NCBI GenBank assembly: GCA_902780175.1 | Contig: CACZEU010000004.1 | Location: 1 to 64,000 of the forward strand | Origin: an uncultured Bacteroidia bacterium | Lineage (GTDB): Bacteria > Bacteroidota > Bacteroidia > Bacteroidales > UBA932 | Length of the DNA stretch: 64,000 bases | Direction of reading: 5' to 3' | Part shown: positions 23,699 to 32,793 of the stretch, one piece after another | Layout of the letters: every line of letters starts with the position of its first letter | Numbering within the stretch: position 1 is the stretch's first letter | Notes under the pieces: model-generated | Databases searched by the model: none | What the model was told of the DNA's origin: nothing | What the model saw: the letters and a program-made list of their open reading frames with translations, nothing else | Program-made: the position numbers and the translations under genes

Positions 23699-24628
23699 AT
23701 GAAACCTACTCTTTTGGTACTTGCTGCCGGTATGGGCAGCCGTTACGGTGGACTCAAGCAGATGGACGGCCTGGGCCCCTCCGGAGAAACTATAATCGAT
23801 TATTCCATCTACGATGCCGTACGCTCCGGCTTCGGGAAAGTCGTTTACATCGTGCGGGAGTACTTCCTCCAGGACATGAAAGATGCGGTTAAAAAGAAAT
23901 ACAGCGGGCTCAAGTGCCCCGACGGCCAGCCGCTCGAGTTCGACTTCGTCACCCAGGAGCTCGACCGCATACCCGCCCGCTTCACCCTCAACCCCGAGCG
24001 CCAGAAACCCTGGGGTACCGCCCACGCAGTCCTTATGGCCAAAGACAAGATCCACGAGCCCTTCGTGGTCATCAACGGCGACGACTACTACGGCAGCGAC
24101 TCCTTCAAAATCGCAGCCGACTGGTGCCGCGGGCACGAGCACAGCACCGGCGTATATGCAATCGTAGGCTTCGAGGTCGACAACACCCTCAGCGAGTCCG
24201 GCGGCGTATCCCGCGGCATCTGCCAGTACGACGCAGAAGGCCACCTGATCACCGTGGTCGAGCACCACAACGTCCTCATCGAGCCCGACGGCGTCCTCCG
24301 CGGAGACAACTCCGTAACCGGAGAAAGGGTCGAGCTCAAGCCCAAGGACCTGTGCTCCATGAACTTCTGGTGCTTCACCCCCGACTACTTCGACAAGAGC
24401 GCAGTCATCTTCGAGTCCTTCCTGGAGAAGAACATCGGCGAACTCAAGGCCGAATTCTACATCCCCTTCGCAGTGGACAATATGATCAAGACCGGCAACG
24501 GCTCCTGCGACGTCCTTTCCACCAAGTCCCGCTGGTTCGGCGTCACCTTCAAGGAAGACCGTCCCGCAGTCGTGGCCAAGTTCGCCCAGCTCGTAGCCGA
24601 CGGCGTCTATCCTTCACCCCTGTATTAG
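23699..24628 (+). CDS. Sugar-1-phosphate nucleotidyltransferase-like protein
   Basis: 309 residues. The N terminus LVLAAGMGSRYGGLKQMDGLG is the G-x-G-x-x-x-R nucleotide-binding signature of the NTP_transferase family, and VVINGDDYYG supplies the metal-binding Asp. This Bacteroidota group lacks the left-handed beta-helix of GlmU or GlgC, and its substrate is not known; a UTP or dTTP:sugar-1-P reaction in the cytoplasm is likely. One base separates it from the CPBP gene, suggesting co-transcription. Confidence 0.88.
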   Translation: MKPTLLVLAAGMGSRYGGLKQMDGLGPSGETIIDYSIYDAVRSGFGKVVYIVREYFLQDMKDAVKKKYSGLKCPDGQPLEFDFVTQELDRIPARFTLNPERQKPWGTAHAVLMAKDKIHEPFVVINGDDYYGSDSFKIAADWCRGHEHSTGVYAIVGFEVDNTLSESGGVSRGICQYDAEGHLITVVEHHNVLIEPDGVLRGDNSVTGERVELKPKDLCSMNFWCFTPDYFDKSAVIFESFLEKNIGELKAEFYIPFAVDNMIKTGNGSCDVLSTKSRWFGVTFKEDRPAVVAKFAQLVADGVYPSPLY

Positions 24629-24629
24629 T

Positions 24630-25526
24630 ATGGCAAAGCGCGGCAATTACAAGTTCCTCAGCAAGTTCTCCTGGTACGTGCCGGGTGTGGGCGGGCTGTT
24701 CGCCCTGCTGGCCTGGATGCTCCTGGGCGGCCTCATCGGCGGCTTACTCACCGTACTCCTCGGTGCAGTGGCAGGCCAGGAAGCCATACTCGAATATGGC
24801 ACCCTGATCAGCTACCCCGTGATGTTCGTCCCTCCGATGCTCTACGCCGCCGTAAAGAGCAACAACGCATCCATGTCGCAGCCCGGGGTCAAGCTTGACA
24901 GCGACAATTATTCCCCCGTCGGAGGGCTCCTCTGCGCCATCCTGGTCTCCATAGGCACCCTTGCCGTAGGATTCTGGGCGGAGCCCATCGGTTCACTCCT
25001 TCCCCCCATGCCCGAGATGCTCAAGCAGGCGCTCGGCAGCCTGACCAACGGCAACCTGGTGGTCGACATACTGTGCGTGAGCATCATGGCGCCTCTCTGC
25101 GAGGAGTGGCTCTGCCGCGGCATGGTCCTGCGCGGACTCCTGTCCCACAGGATGAACCCCGTCCTGGCGATCATCATCTCGGCACTTTTCTTCGCGGTCA
25201 TCCACCTCAACCCCTGGCAGGCCATCCCCGCATTCATCATCGGCTGCCTGCTCGGTTACGTCTATTACAAGACGGGCTCCCTCAAGCTCACCATGCTCAT
25301 GCACTGCGTCAACAACACCTTCGCAGTCATCTGCAGCCGTCTTCCCGGCATGGAAGAGGCGGAGGGCTGGATGGACGTGATACCCTCACCTGCCTATTGG
25401 ATCCTTGTCGCCGCCAGCGTACTCCTTACCGCCCTTGTGGTGCTCGGCATCAGCAAGGTACGGCAGCTGCGCCCCGAGGGCAACATGGACCCCGTCCCTT
25501 CAATATTCGAAACGAATGAGGCTTAG
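24630..25526 (+). CDS. CPBP-family intramembrane metalloprotease
   Basis: 298 residues with about eight hydrophobic segments. The family motifs are present: EEWLCRG (Glu-Glu-x-x-x-Arg, about 160-166), FFAVIHLNPW (His near 191) and a third motif GYVYYKTGSLKLTMLMHCVNN. CPBP (Abi/Rce1-type) proteases cut within the membrane; some process prenylated or secreted peptides, but the target here is unknown. It overlaps the following lipoprotein gene by 11 bp. Confidence 0.9.
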   Translation: MAKRGNYKFLSKFSWYVPGVGGLFALLAWMLLGGLIGGLLTVLLGAVAGQEAILEYGTLISYPVMFVPPMLYAAVKSNNASMSQPGVKLDSDNYSPVGGLLCAILVSIGTLAVGFWAEPIGSLLPPMPEMLKQALGSLTNGNLVVDILCVSIMAPLCEEWLCRGMVLRGLLSHRMNPVLAIIISALFFAVIHLNPWQAIPAFIIGCLLGYVYYKTGSLKLTMLMHCVNNTFAVICSRLPGMEEAEGWMDVIPSPAYWILVAASVLLTALVVLGISKVRQLRPEGNMDPVPSIFETNEA

Positions 25527-26190
25527 TCCCATAGCCGCCGCGCTGTCCGCGCTTGCCCTTATCGCATCCTGTTCGATGAATTCGAAGCGGTTTACGGTAA
25601 GGGGCAACGTGGCCGATGACCTCGCCGCCGCCCCCGGCAGCAAGGTATATCTGCTCGGGCCCGGCGGCTGGGACGAACCCCTCGACTCCACCGTCGTAAA
25701 AGGCGGCAAGTTCACTTTCAAGGGCGACATAGACCCTACCACCATCCTCACAGCAGCGCTCCGTTTCCGCGGCAGGGAGGCCCTGGACAGCCGTTTCAAG
25801 GCCAGGTTCATCCCCGACACTGAGACCATAGTCATCGACCTCGATTATCCCGAAACGGTCACCGGCAGTCCCCTCACGGACGAAATGCGCCGGCTGCAGG
25901 AGGGCATCCTGGAACTGTACCGTGAAAGGGAGAGCGAAATCGGCGAACTCGCGATGAACGACAGGCTCGCCGAGGCCGATTCCATCTACCGCATCCAGAT
26001 GCAGAAGATAGACGACCTCTGCAAGGACGTATATTCCCTGCACACCGGCGATTTCGTCGGCCTGCAGGCGCTCAGCATACTTGCCCGCAGCCTCAGCGGC
26101 CCCGAGCTCGCACAGCTCGTCTCGCAGGGTGCGCCTTTCATAGCGGAAGACCCCGTCATCCGCGATTCACTTGACGCCAAAGGCCTATGA
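25516..26190 (+). CDS. DUF4369-domain lipoprotein
   Basis: 224 residues from the ATG at 25516, inside the end of the CPBP gene; a longer frame from 25405 would remove the signal. MRLSPIAAALSALALIASCS is a lipoprotein signal with its Cys near 19. Residues 25-110 match DUF4369 (FTVRGNV ... LDSTVVKGGKFTFKGDI), the domain normally placed before a thioredoxin fold in TlpA/ResA-like proteins. Here only a helical region follows and the thioredoxin domain is absent, so it may bind a partner rather than act in disulfide chemistry. Overlaps the porin gene by 4 bp. Confidence 0.75.
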   Translation: MRLSPIAAALSALALIASCSMNSKRFTVRGNVADDLAAAPGSKVYLLGPGGWDEPLDSTVVKGGKFTFKGDIDPTTILTAALRFRGREALDSRFKARFIPDTETIVIDLDYPETVTGSPLTDEMRRLQEGILELYRERESEIGELAMNDRLAEADSIYRIQMQKIDDLCKDVYSLHTGDFVGLQALSILARSLSGPELAQLVSQGAPFIAEDPVIRDSLDAKGL

Positions 26191-28886
26191 AAGCGTTCTC
26201 CGGAATACTGTTTCCCGCAGCCGTGGTCGGAACGGCCATAGCAAGCGTGCTCGGACTCGGTTCTCCCGAAATCCGCCGCCACGCCATTCCGGAGCCCGTT
26301 TTCTTCGCCGACACCGTCATCTACGAGCGCGACGCCTACAAACTCAACCGCAAGGGCGACCTGGGAGAGATAAAGATTGCCGACAGCCTCCTCACAGACG
26401 TCGCCGACACCGTGGCCGTACAGGAGGAGCTTGACACCCTCCCCCACCTCACCGCCCGCGACACCATCCATCCGCCGGAGTGGCTGCGCCTCTCCGACCC
26501 CTGGCGTTACAAGTATTATGTAGCGCTCAAGGATTCACTTACCCGCGTCATCGTCCGCGACTCCCTCCGTCATTCCAGCGACTCCCTCAAGGCCCTGGCG
26601 GACACCATGCTGTCCCGCATCCCGCCAGATTCCGCCGAGGCTCTCAGGTTCCTCGGCCTCGCCAGGCTCGACTCCCTCGACTGGAGGAAGATAGACTCCG
26701 TGTTCGTTGCCGACTCCACCCACGTCGCCGACTCCATCTTCCGGGCCTGGTACAACTCCCTCTCCCGCAGGGAACGCCGCGAATACGACGAGAAGATGGC
26801 CCTTCCCGCCAAGCTCGCCGCAATGGATTCCATACGCAGGGCCAAGGAAGAGGCCCAGGCCCGCAGGGACTCCATCGTAGAATTCTCCCCCCGTATCCTG
26901 GAGACCTTCGCCTTCCCCGATTCCATGCAGTACAAGCGTATAGTCGAATGGACGGTGGACCAGGATTTCCACAGGCTCGACATCCGGGTGCCGGACACCA
27001 CCTACAATTACCACTTCAACGACTACCCGTTCTTCCGCAAGGACGTCAACGCCACCTGGCTCGGCGTCCCTGGTTCGCCGGCGCAGTACTACAACTTCTT
27101 CAACCGCACCAGCGACGAAAGGGTGCCGTTCTACGACGCCCAGGAGTCTTGGTCCTTCTCTCCCCGCACGCTTCCGCATTACAATACCAAGACCCCCCAC
27201 ACCGAGCTGGCGTACTACGGAACCCTCCTTGCCGGAGATGAGAAGGAATCGGACAACCTGCATATACTCACCACGCAGAACATCCTGCCGGAACTCAATT
27301 TCACGCTGTCCTACGACCGTTTCGGCGGCGGCGGAATGCTCGAGAGCGAAACCACCACGAACAAGACCTTCGCAGCCCGCGTGAACTACACCGGCCGCAA
27401 GTACCTCGCCCACCTCGGCTACATATACAATATGGTCGACCGCAAGGAGAACGGCGGCATCACGGACAGGATGTGGATACGCGACACCACGGTGGAAGTC
27501 CGCGAGATACCGGTGGTGCTCAGCGGCGCGTCGTCCAAGATTGTCAAGCATACATGGTTCCTCGACCAGCAGTACCGCATCCCCTTCGAGTTCATCAAGC
27601 GTATCGGGCACAAGGCCGACAGCACGGAGGTTGCTGAAGCCGAGGCGGCCGACACCCTGGACCGCAACGTCACCACCGCCTTCATCGGCCACAGCAGCGA
27701 ATGGTCCAGATACTCCCGCAATTACACCGACAGGATAAGCAACGACATCGGCAAGGAGTTCTACAACAACGTTTTCAACTTCGGCCCCGCCAGCGCCGAC
27801 TCCCTCGGCACCATGAAGCTGGACAACAAGATTTTCGTCCGCCTGCAACCGTGGGGCAGCGAGGGCATAGTTTCCAAACTCGACGTAGGCGCCGGGGACG
27901 AACTCCGCCATTACTTCGATTCCTCCAGCATCAGGCCTCAAAAGCACGTCGAGAACTCCGTGTACCTGTACGCCGGGGCACAGGGGCAGTTCCGCAACTT
28001 CGTCCACTGGGACGCCAAGGCAAAGTTCAACGTCCTGGGATACAAGATCGGCGACACCGAGGTCGAGGCCAACGCCGGACTGAGCTTCTATCCCTTCCGC
28101 AGGGCACGCAAGAGCCCGATCAACGTCGGGGCAAGCTTCAGCACCACGCTGCTCACCCCGGATTATTACACCAGGGTCCTCAACACCAACCATTTCAGCT
28201 GGAACAACGACTTCTCGAAGATATCAACCACCAGCATCCGCGGCCGCATCGACGTGCCCCGCTGGCGCCTCAGCGCTGACGTCGGCTATGCACTGCTTGC
28301 CAACAACATCTACTACGATACGCTGGGAATAGTACGGCAGAACACGGTCCCGATGAGCGTCATCTCGGCATCCCTGAGGAAAGACTTCGTATTCGGCCCC
28401 GTACATCTGGACAACCGCATCCTCGTGCAGTATTCATCCAAGCCGGATATACTGCCGCTGCCGCTGGTCGCACTCAACCTGCGCTGGTACGTGCAGTTCC
28501 CCGTCCAGAAAGGCGTCATGGAGATGCAGATCGGCGCCAACGGATTCTACAACACCCAGTGGTATTCGCCGTCCTGGAATCCCGCCCTGGGCGTATTCCA
28601 CAACCAGAACAAGCACCTCTACGAGAACGGTCCCTACCTGGACCTCTTCGTCAACGTGCAGTGGAAACGCCTGTGCCTCTTCATCAAGTACCAGAACATA
28701 GGCCGCGGCTGGCCAATGGACCGCAAGGACTACTTCACCGCCGACCGCTACATCTATACCATCGACGGTATGGAGGGCCTCAAGCTCGGAATGTACTGGC
28801 CGTTCTACTTCAGCACCGACCGCAGCCTCACCCACTCCGGCGGAGGTTCTTCCGGCGGCTCAGGCTCGGGACCGAGAGGCAGATAA
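26187..28886 (+). CDS. Putative porin (Porin_10 family)
   Basis: 899 residues. A hydrophobic N terminus (MKAFSGILFPAAVVGTAIAS) is followed by about 230 residues of helical, Arg/Asp/Ser-rich sequence and then by a long beta-strand-rich region with alternating hydrophobic and polar residues, aromatic girdle residues and many Asn/Gly turns, as in outer-membrane barrels. The DxxFHRLDIRVPDTTYNYHF block is typical of the Porin_10 family of Bacteroidota. It ends in a Gly/Ser tail rather than an aromatic residue, which is unusual for a barrel. Its start overlaps the lipoprotein gene upstream (ATGA). Confidence 0.8.
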   Translation: MKAFSGILFPAAVVGTAIASVLGLGSPEIRRHAIPEPVFFADTVIYERDAYKLNRKGDLGEIKIADSLLTDVADTVAVQEELDTLPHLTARDTIHPPEWLRLSDPWRYKYYVALKDSLTRVIVRDSLRHSSDSLKALADTMLSRIPPDSAEALRFLGLARLDSLDWRKIDSVFVADSTHVADSIFRAWYNSLSRRERREYDEKMALPAKLAAMDSIRRAKEEAQARRDSIVEFSPRILETFAFPDSMQYKRIVEWTVDQDFHRLDIRVPDTTYNYHFNDYPFFRKDVNATWLGVPGSPAQYYNFFNRTSDERVPFYDAQESWSFSPRTLPHYNTKTPHTELAYYGTLLAGDEKESDNLHILTTQNILPELNFTLSYDRFGGGGMLESETTTNKTFAARVNYTGRKYLAHLGYIYNMVDRKENGGITDRMWIRDTTVEVREIPVVLSGASSKIVKHTWFLDQQYRIPFEFIKRIGHKADSTEVAEAEAADTLDRNVTTAFIGHSSEWSRYSRNYTDRISNDIGKEFYNNVFNFGPASADSLGTMKLDNKIFVRLQPWGSEGIVSKLDVGAGDELRHYFDSSSIRPQKHVENSVYLYAGAQGQFRNFVHWDAKAKFNVLGYKIGDTEVEANAGLSFYPFRRARKSPINVGASFSTTLLTPDYYTRVLNTNHFSWNNDFSKISTTSIRGRIDVPRWRLSADVGYALLANNIYYDTLGIVRQNTVPMSVISASLRKDFVFGPVHLDNRILVQYSSKPDILPLPLVALNLRWYVQFPVQKGVMEMQIGANGFYNTQWYSPSWNPALGVFHNQNKHLYENGPYLDLFVNVQWKRLCLFIKYQNIGRGWPMDRKDYFTADRYIYTIDGMEGLKLGMYWPFYFSTDRSLTHSGGGSSGGSGSGPRGR

Positions 28887-28896
28887 GCACTGGGAT

Positions 28897-29910
28897 ATGA
28901 AAGCGCCGCGCACCATCCTCCTGCTCTTTGCAGTCCTGTGTGTCCTGTCCTGCAGGAGGCACGAAGGCCCGTGGCACGACGGCTCTCCCCTGCTGGGCGC
29001 AATAAGCCTCGACGGCGATGAGCCCACCTTCGAACTCCGCTGCGGCTACTCCTATGACCTCCTCGGACGCTACGCCCGCAATACCGGCCGGGTGGCGTCT
29101 GTGCGGCTCGCCAAAAGGCGCGAGGCCGTACTGGATTCGCTCCGCTCGGGCGCGCTCGACGTAGTGGCCTTCCCCTATCAGGATACCGTCAGCATAGATT
29201 CATCCCTTGTAATGATACCGGCCGACAGCTGCGGAATCTGGGTATTCTCTTCGGCCAGCGGCGTAGAAGCCGGCAAGGCGTCGGAATGGCTCAGGCAGTT
29301 CCGCACGAGGCCCGACTACCTGCGCATCCGCCAGTCGTTCTTCGACATCTACAATCCGCACAAGCGGGTGAGCGCCGACTTCATCTCCCCGTACGATTCG
29401 CTCCTGCGAGTCTATGCCGACACCCTCGGCTGGGACTGGAAACTCCTCGCCGCCGTGGTTTACCAGGAGTCGAAATTCCATATAGAGGCACGTTCGGCCA
29501 GGGGTGCCGCAGGCCTCATGCAGCTCGTTCCCGACACCGCCAGCCACTTCGGCTGCAGCAATTCCCTCGACCCGGAAGAGAACATCCGCGCCGGCGTCCA
29601 TATGCTGCTTGCGGTGCGTGAACGCTTCAAGCGCGTTGCCGCCAACCAGGAAGAACTCACCAAGTACACGCTCGCCGGCTACAATGCAGGCACCGGCAGG
29701 GTGAGGGACTGCATCAGTCACGCACGCCACCTCGGAGTGGACGTCTCGCGCTGGGACAACGTTTCCGCCGTCATCCCGCAGATGCAGCACGATTCCATTG
29801 CCGGACTTGACCACATCAGGCACGGCACCTTCGAAGGGGGCATCGAAACGATGTCCTACGTGCGCAAGGTGCGTGCATATCACGAACGATACCGCCATAT
29901 ATGTCCGTAG
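28897..29910 (+). CDS. MltF-like lytic transglycosylase lipoprotein
   Basis: 337 residues. Lipoprotein signal ILLLFAVLCVLSC with Cys near 19. Residues about 45-150 look like a substrate-binding-protein module, as in MltF. The SLT domain (about 165-320) has the catalytic Glu in YQESKFHIEARS (about 191) and the GAAGLMQLVPDTA and YNAGTGRV blocks. It cleaves peptidoglycan to anhydromuropeptides at the outer membrane inner face. Its end overlaps the permease gene by 10 bp. Confidence 0.9.
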   Translation: MKAPRTILLLFAVLCVLSCRRHEGPWHDGSPLLGAISLDGDEPTFELRCGYSYDLLGRYARNTGRVASVRLAKRREAVLDSLRSGALDVVAFPYQDTVSIDSSLVMIPADSCGIWVFSSASGVEAGKASEWLRQFRTRPDYLRIRQSFFDIYNPHKRVSADFISPYDSLLRVYADTLGWDWKLLAAVVYQESKFHIEARSARGAAGLMQLVPDTASHFGCSNSLDPEENIRAGVHMLLAVRERFKRVAANQEELTKYTLAGYNAGTGRVRDCISHARHLGVDVSRWDNVSAVIPQMQHDSIAGLDHIRHGTFEGGIETMSYVRKVRAYHERYRHICP

Positions 29911-31031
29911 AAGGTTTCATAGCATCCCGGCTGCGCTTCAAGGGGCGCCTCGCCGTCATCGCCATCGCGGTATCATTCTTCGTGATGATAATTTCGCTGG
30001 CCATATCCGGCGGCTTCCGGGCCGAAATCCGCCGCGGACTGTCTTCCCTGTCGGGCGACATACGCCTCCTGAGCAGTGAAGAGCCGGTCAGCTCGTCCCT
30101 GTCGTACTTCTCCAAACTGGGAGAATTCGACGTGGTGGAAAGCATCACCCCGGTCATCTGGAAGCCCGGAATCGCGAAGGGACCGGACGACATCAGCGGC
30201 GTGCTGGTAAAAGGAGTTCCCATGCCAGACAGCTGCTCCCTGCAGGCGCGCATCCCTTCCAGGCTCGCCCGCAAGCTTCAGCTGAACGAGGGCGACACCT
30301 TCACCACCTGGTTCGTGGACGAGAAGGTCCGGGCCCGCCGTTTCACCGTGAGCGAGGTTTTCGAAAGCCTCATTGACACCGATGAATTCCTCACCATAGA
30401 GGTCCCGCTGGCGGATATGCAGCGCCTGTGCGGATGGGACTCCACTGAGTGCAGCAACTTCGAGGTGATGCTGAAAGACGGCGCCGACGCTGACGTCACG
30501 GCATTTTCGATGTCCCTCGTTGCGTACGGCAATGCAAAGGAGGACGAAGACGTGCTGCGCGCCTCGACCGCCAGGGAGAAGTATCCCCAGCTCTTCGACT
30601 GGCTCGACCTCATCGACGTCAACGTCGCGGCAATCATACTTCTGATGATAGTGGTGGCCGGATTCAACATGATCTCCGGACTGCTGATACTGCTGTTCAG
30701 GCACATATCCACGATCGGAATGCTCAAGAGCCTGGGAATGGGCAACAAGGCCATTGCCAAGGTTTTCCTCAACGTGGCCGCCCGCAGCACCGCCATAGGT
30801 ATGGCCATAGGCAACGGCGCGGCGCTGCTGTTCTGCCTCGTGCAGGGCACGACGCACCTCATCAGGCTCAATCCCGCGAATTACTTCGTATCGTACGTCC
30901 CAGTGAGCATAAGCATACCTACACTGCTGATTGTCAACGCAGTGGCGTTCGGGGCAATAATGCTCCTGCTGCTCATCCCCACGCTGTTCATATCACGCGT
31001 GGATCCGGCAGAGACCGTAAGGGTAAGGTAG
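29901..31031 (+). CDS. FtsX-type ABC transporter permease (LolC/E-like)
   Basis: 376 residues. An N-terminal transmembrane helix (LAVIAIAVSFFVMIISLAISGGF), a periplasmic domain of about 210 residues, and three C-terminal helices make the MacB/LolE topology; the block FNMISGLLILLFRHISTIGMLKSLG is the FtsX-domain signature. It would work with a separate ATPase, which is not encoded next to it. Lipoprotein release is the best guess for this Bacteroidota type. It converges on queA. Confidence 0.88.
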   Translation: MSVEGFIASRLRFKGRLAVIAIAVSFFVMIISLAISGGFRAEIRRGLSSLSGDIRLLSSEEPVSSSLSYFSKLGEFDVVESITPVIWKPGIAKGPDDISGVLVKGVPMPDSCSLQARIPSRLARKLQLNEGDTFTTWFVDEKVRARRFTVSEVFESLIDTDEFLTIEVPLADMQRLCGWDSTECSNFEVMLKDGADADVTAFSMSLVAYGNAKEDEDVLRASTAREKYPQLFDWLDLIDVNVAAIILLMIVVAGFNMISGLLILLFRHISTIGMLKSLGMGNKAIAKVFLNVAARSTAIGMAIGNGAALLFCLVQGTTHLIRLNPANYFVSYVPVSISIPTLLIVNAVAFGAIMLLLLIPTLFISRVDPAETVRVR

Positions 31032-31036
31032 GTTAA

Positions 31037-32086
31037 TCAGATTATCAGCAGCGCGTCTCCGTAGGGACCGAAGCGGTAATCGTTCTCCAGCGCTACGTCG
31101 TAGGCGTTCATCACACGCTCGAATCCTCCGAAGGCCGCCTCCATCATGAGCATGGTGGAGCAGGGCAGGTGGAAGTTGGAAACGAATGAATCGGCTATGC
31201 TGAAGTCGTAGGGAGGGAAGATGAACTTGTTGGTCCAGGTGTCGTTGGCGCGGATTTCAGCATTGGTGGTGACGTAGGTCTCCAGGGCGCGGATGACGGT
31301 GACGCCGACTGCGCAGATCTTGCCTCCTGCGCGCTTGGTGGCGTTTATCTCGTTCGCGGCCTGCTCGCTGATGATCATGTGCTCGCTGTCCACCTTGTGC
31401 TTGGATAGGTCTTCCACATCGACGCTGCGGAAGTGCCCTATGCCCATGTGGACGGTGATGAAGGTCTTCTCGACGTCGGCGAGGATCATCCTGTTCATGA
31501 GTTCGCGGGAGAAATGCAGGCCGGCGGCGGGAGCGGAGACCGCGCCCTCCTTGGATGCGAAAATGGTCTGGAAGTTCTCTGCGTCCTCAGGCCCTACTTC
31601 TTCCTTGACCCACTCGGGGACGGGGGTCTGGCCGAGGGCGAACAGGGATTCCTTGAACTCCTCGTACGGGCCGTCGTACAGGAAACGCAGCGTACGGCCG
31701 CGGGAGGTAGTGTTGTCGATAACTTCGGCCACCATGCTCTCGTCTTCGCCGAAGTAGAGCTTGTTGCCTATGCGGATTTTGCGGGCGGGCTCGACGATGA
31801 CGTCCCAGAGGCGCTGCTCGCGGTTGAGCTCACGAAGCAGGAACACCATGATGTCGGCTCCGGTCTTCTCCTTCTTGCCGAACAGTTTGGCGGGGAAGAC
31901 ACGGGTGTCGTTGAAGACGAAGCGGTCTCCTTTATGGTAATAATCGAGGATGTCTTTGAAAAGTCTGTGCTCTATTTCGCCCGTGTCTTTGTGAAGGACC
32001 ATAAGTTTGCATTCGTCACGCCAGCGAACGGGCTCTTTTGCGATCTTCTCCGCGGGGAGGTCGAAGTTAAATTGGGAAAGTTTCAT
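31037..32086 (-). CDS. queA: S-adenosylmethionine:tRNA ribosyltransferase-isomerase
   Basis: 349 residues with the full QueA pattern: FDLPAEKIAKEP start, RDECKLMVL, FNDTRVFPAKLFGKK, the SAPAAGLHF signature, HMGIGHFRSV and the closing YRFGPYGDALLI. The enzyme moves the ribosyl part of SAM onto preQ1 in tRNA to make epoxyqueuosine. Single gene; its upstream side holds no perfect TAnnTTTG box. Residue 1 is fixed by good agreement with the family. Confidence 0.96.
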   Translation of the reverse strand: MKLSQFNFDLPAEKIAKEPVRWRDECKLMVLHKDTGEIEHRLFKDILDYYHKGDRFVFNDTRVFPAKLFGKKEKTGADIMVFLLRELNREQRLWDVIVEPARKIRIGNKLYFGEDESMVAEVIDNTTSRGRTLRFLYDGPYEEFKESLFALGQTPVPEWVKEEVGPEDAENFQTIFASKEGAVSAPAAGLHFSRELMNRMILADVEKTFITVHMGIGHFRSVDVEDLSKHKVDSEHMIISEQAANEINATKRAGGKICAVGVTVIRALETYVTTNAEIRANDTWTNKFIFPPYDFSIADSFVSNFHLPCSTMLMMEAAFGGFERVMNAYDVALENDYRFGPYGDALLII

Positions 32087-32141
32087 ACGTAATAAATTAT
32101 ACGATACAAAACTTCAAAAAGTTTCACAAAATGAGGAAAAA

Positions 32142-32753
32142 CTACACTTTTGCCTCGCGGAACACTTCAAGTATGGACGGATATGTGTTTTTCAGATAGG
32201 GAGGAAGGCTCGATTTTGCCACCCAGGCGGCCTTGCTTATGTCCTCCTCGCGCTGGGGCGTAAGGTCTACCGGGTCGGTGTATAGCATGTCGTACCACCA
32301 GGTGTGCTTGAGGTGCCAGACGCCGTTGCGCAGGTAGCAATGGTCCGTGACGCAGATGAGGTCGCGCAGCTCGAGGGCTTCCACGCCGGTTTCCTCGCGG
32401 ACCTCGCGAAGGGCCGTGACGGAGATGTCTTCACCCGGATCCTGATGGCCCTTGGGCAGGTCCCAGAGGCCGCTGCGGCTTATGAGAAGGAAGTCGCCGC
32501 GCCGGTTGGACACAAGCCCTCCGGCTGCATTCACTTCGCGGAATTCAGCGCACAGGCGTGCGTAGGCCTGCTCGGTGTCGTCCGTGGGAATGTAGATGCG
32601 GCTGAGCGATTCGGAGGCCTTGAACATACCCACCAGGGTGTGCAGGTCGAGCTGGGATCCGCTGTGGAATTCTATGGAATTGGGATCCGCGAGCGCCTGG
32701 TCGGAGGGCGGGCAGATTATGATGCAGCGCTTTTCGAAGTAAATTTTGTGCAT
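32142..32753 (-). CDS. NUDIX hydrolase
   Basis: 203 residues. The Nudix box GHQDPGEDISVTALREVREETGVE is close to consensus (G-x5-E-x7-REUxEExGU) near residues 100-123. An N-terminal extension of about 80 residues precedes it and is common in this Bacteroidales group. Substrate cannot be told; such enzymes cleave nucleoside diphosphates linked to other groups. It is divergent from the SRPBCC gene through a shared promoter region. Confidence 0.88.
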   Translation of the reverse strand: MHKIYFEKRCIIICPPSDQALADPNSIEFHSGSQLDLHTLVGMFKASESLSRIYIPTDDTEQAYARLCAEFREVNAAGGLVSNRRGDFLLISRSGLWDLPKGHQDPGEDISVTALREVREETGVEALELRDLICVTDHCYLRNGVWHLKHTWWYDMLYTDPVDLTPQREEDISKAAWVAKSSLPPYLKNTYPSILEVFREAKV

Positions 32754-32762
32754 AGATTTTTA

Positions 32763-32770
32763 TATCTTTG
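32763..32770 (+). promoter_or_regulatory. -7 box for the SRPBCC-rsmF operon
   Basis: TATCTTTG on the plus strand, 23 bp before the ATG at 32794. It directly abuts the opposite-strand box at 32771-32778. Confidence 0.6.
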
Positions 32771-32778
32771 CAAAAGTA
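32771..32778 (-). promoter_or_regulatory. -7 box for the NUDIX gene
   Basis: TACTTTTG on the minus strand, 17 bp before the ATG at 32753. The two boxes touch, so the two start sites would lie inside each other's promoters and polymerase should be able to occupy only one at a time. Confidence 0.6.
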
Positions 32779-32793
32779 ACAAAAATTGACGAT

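Noticed and set aside
26535..28193. Long minus-strand frame opposite the porin gene
   Set aside because: Shadow frame; no domain, wrong composition, and the plus frame has clear porin features.
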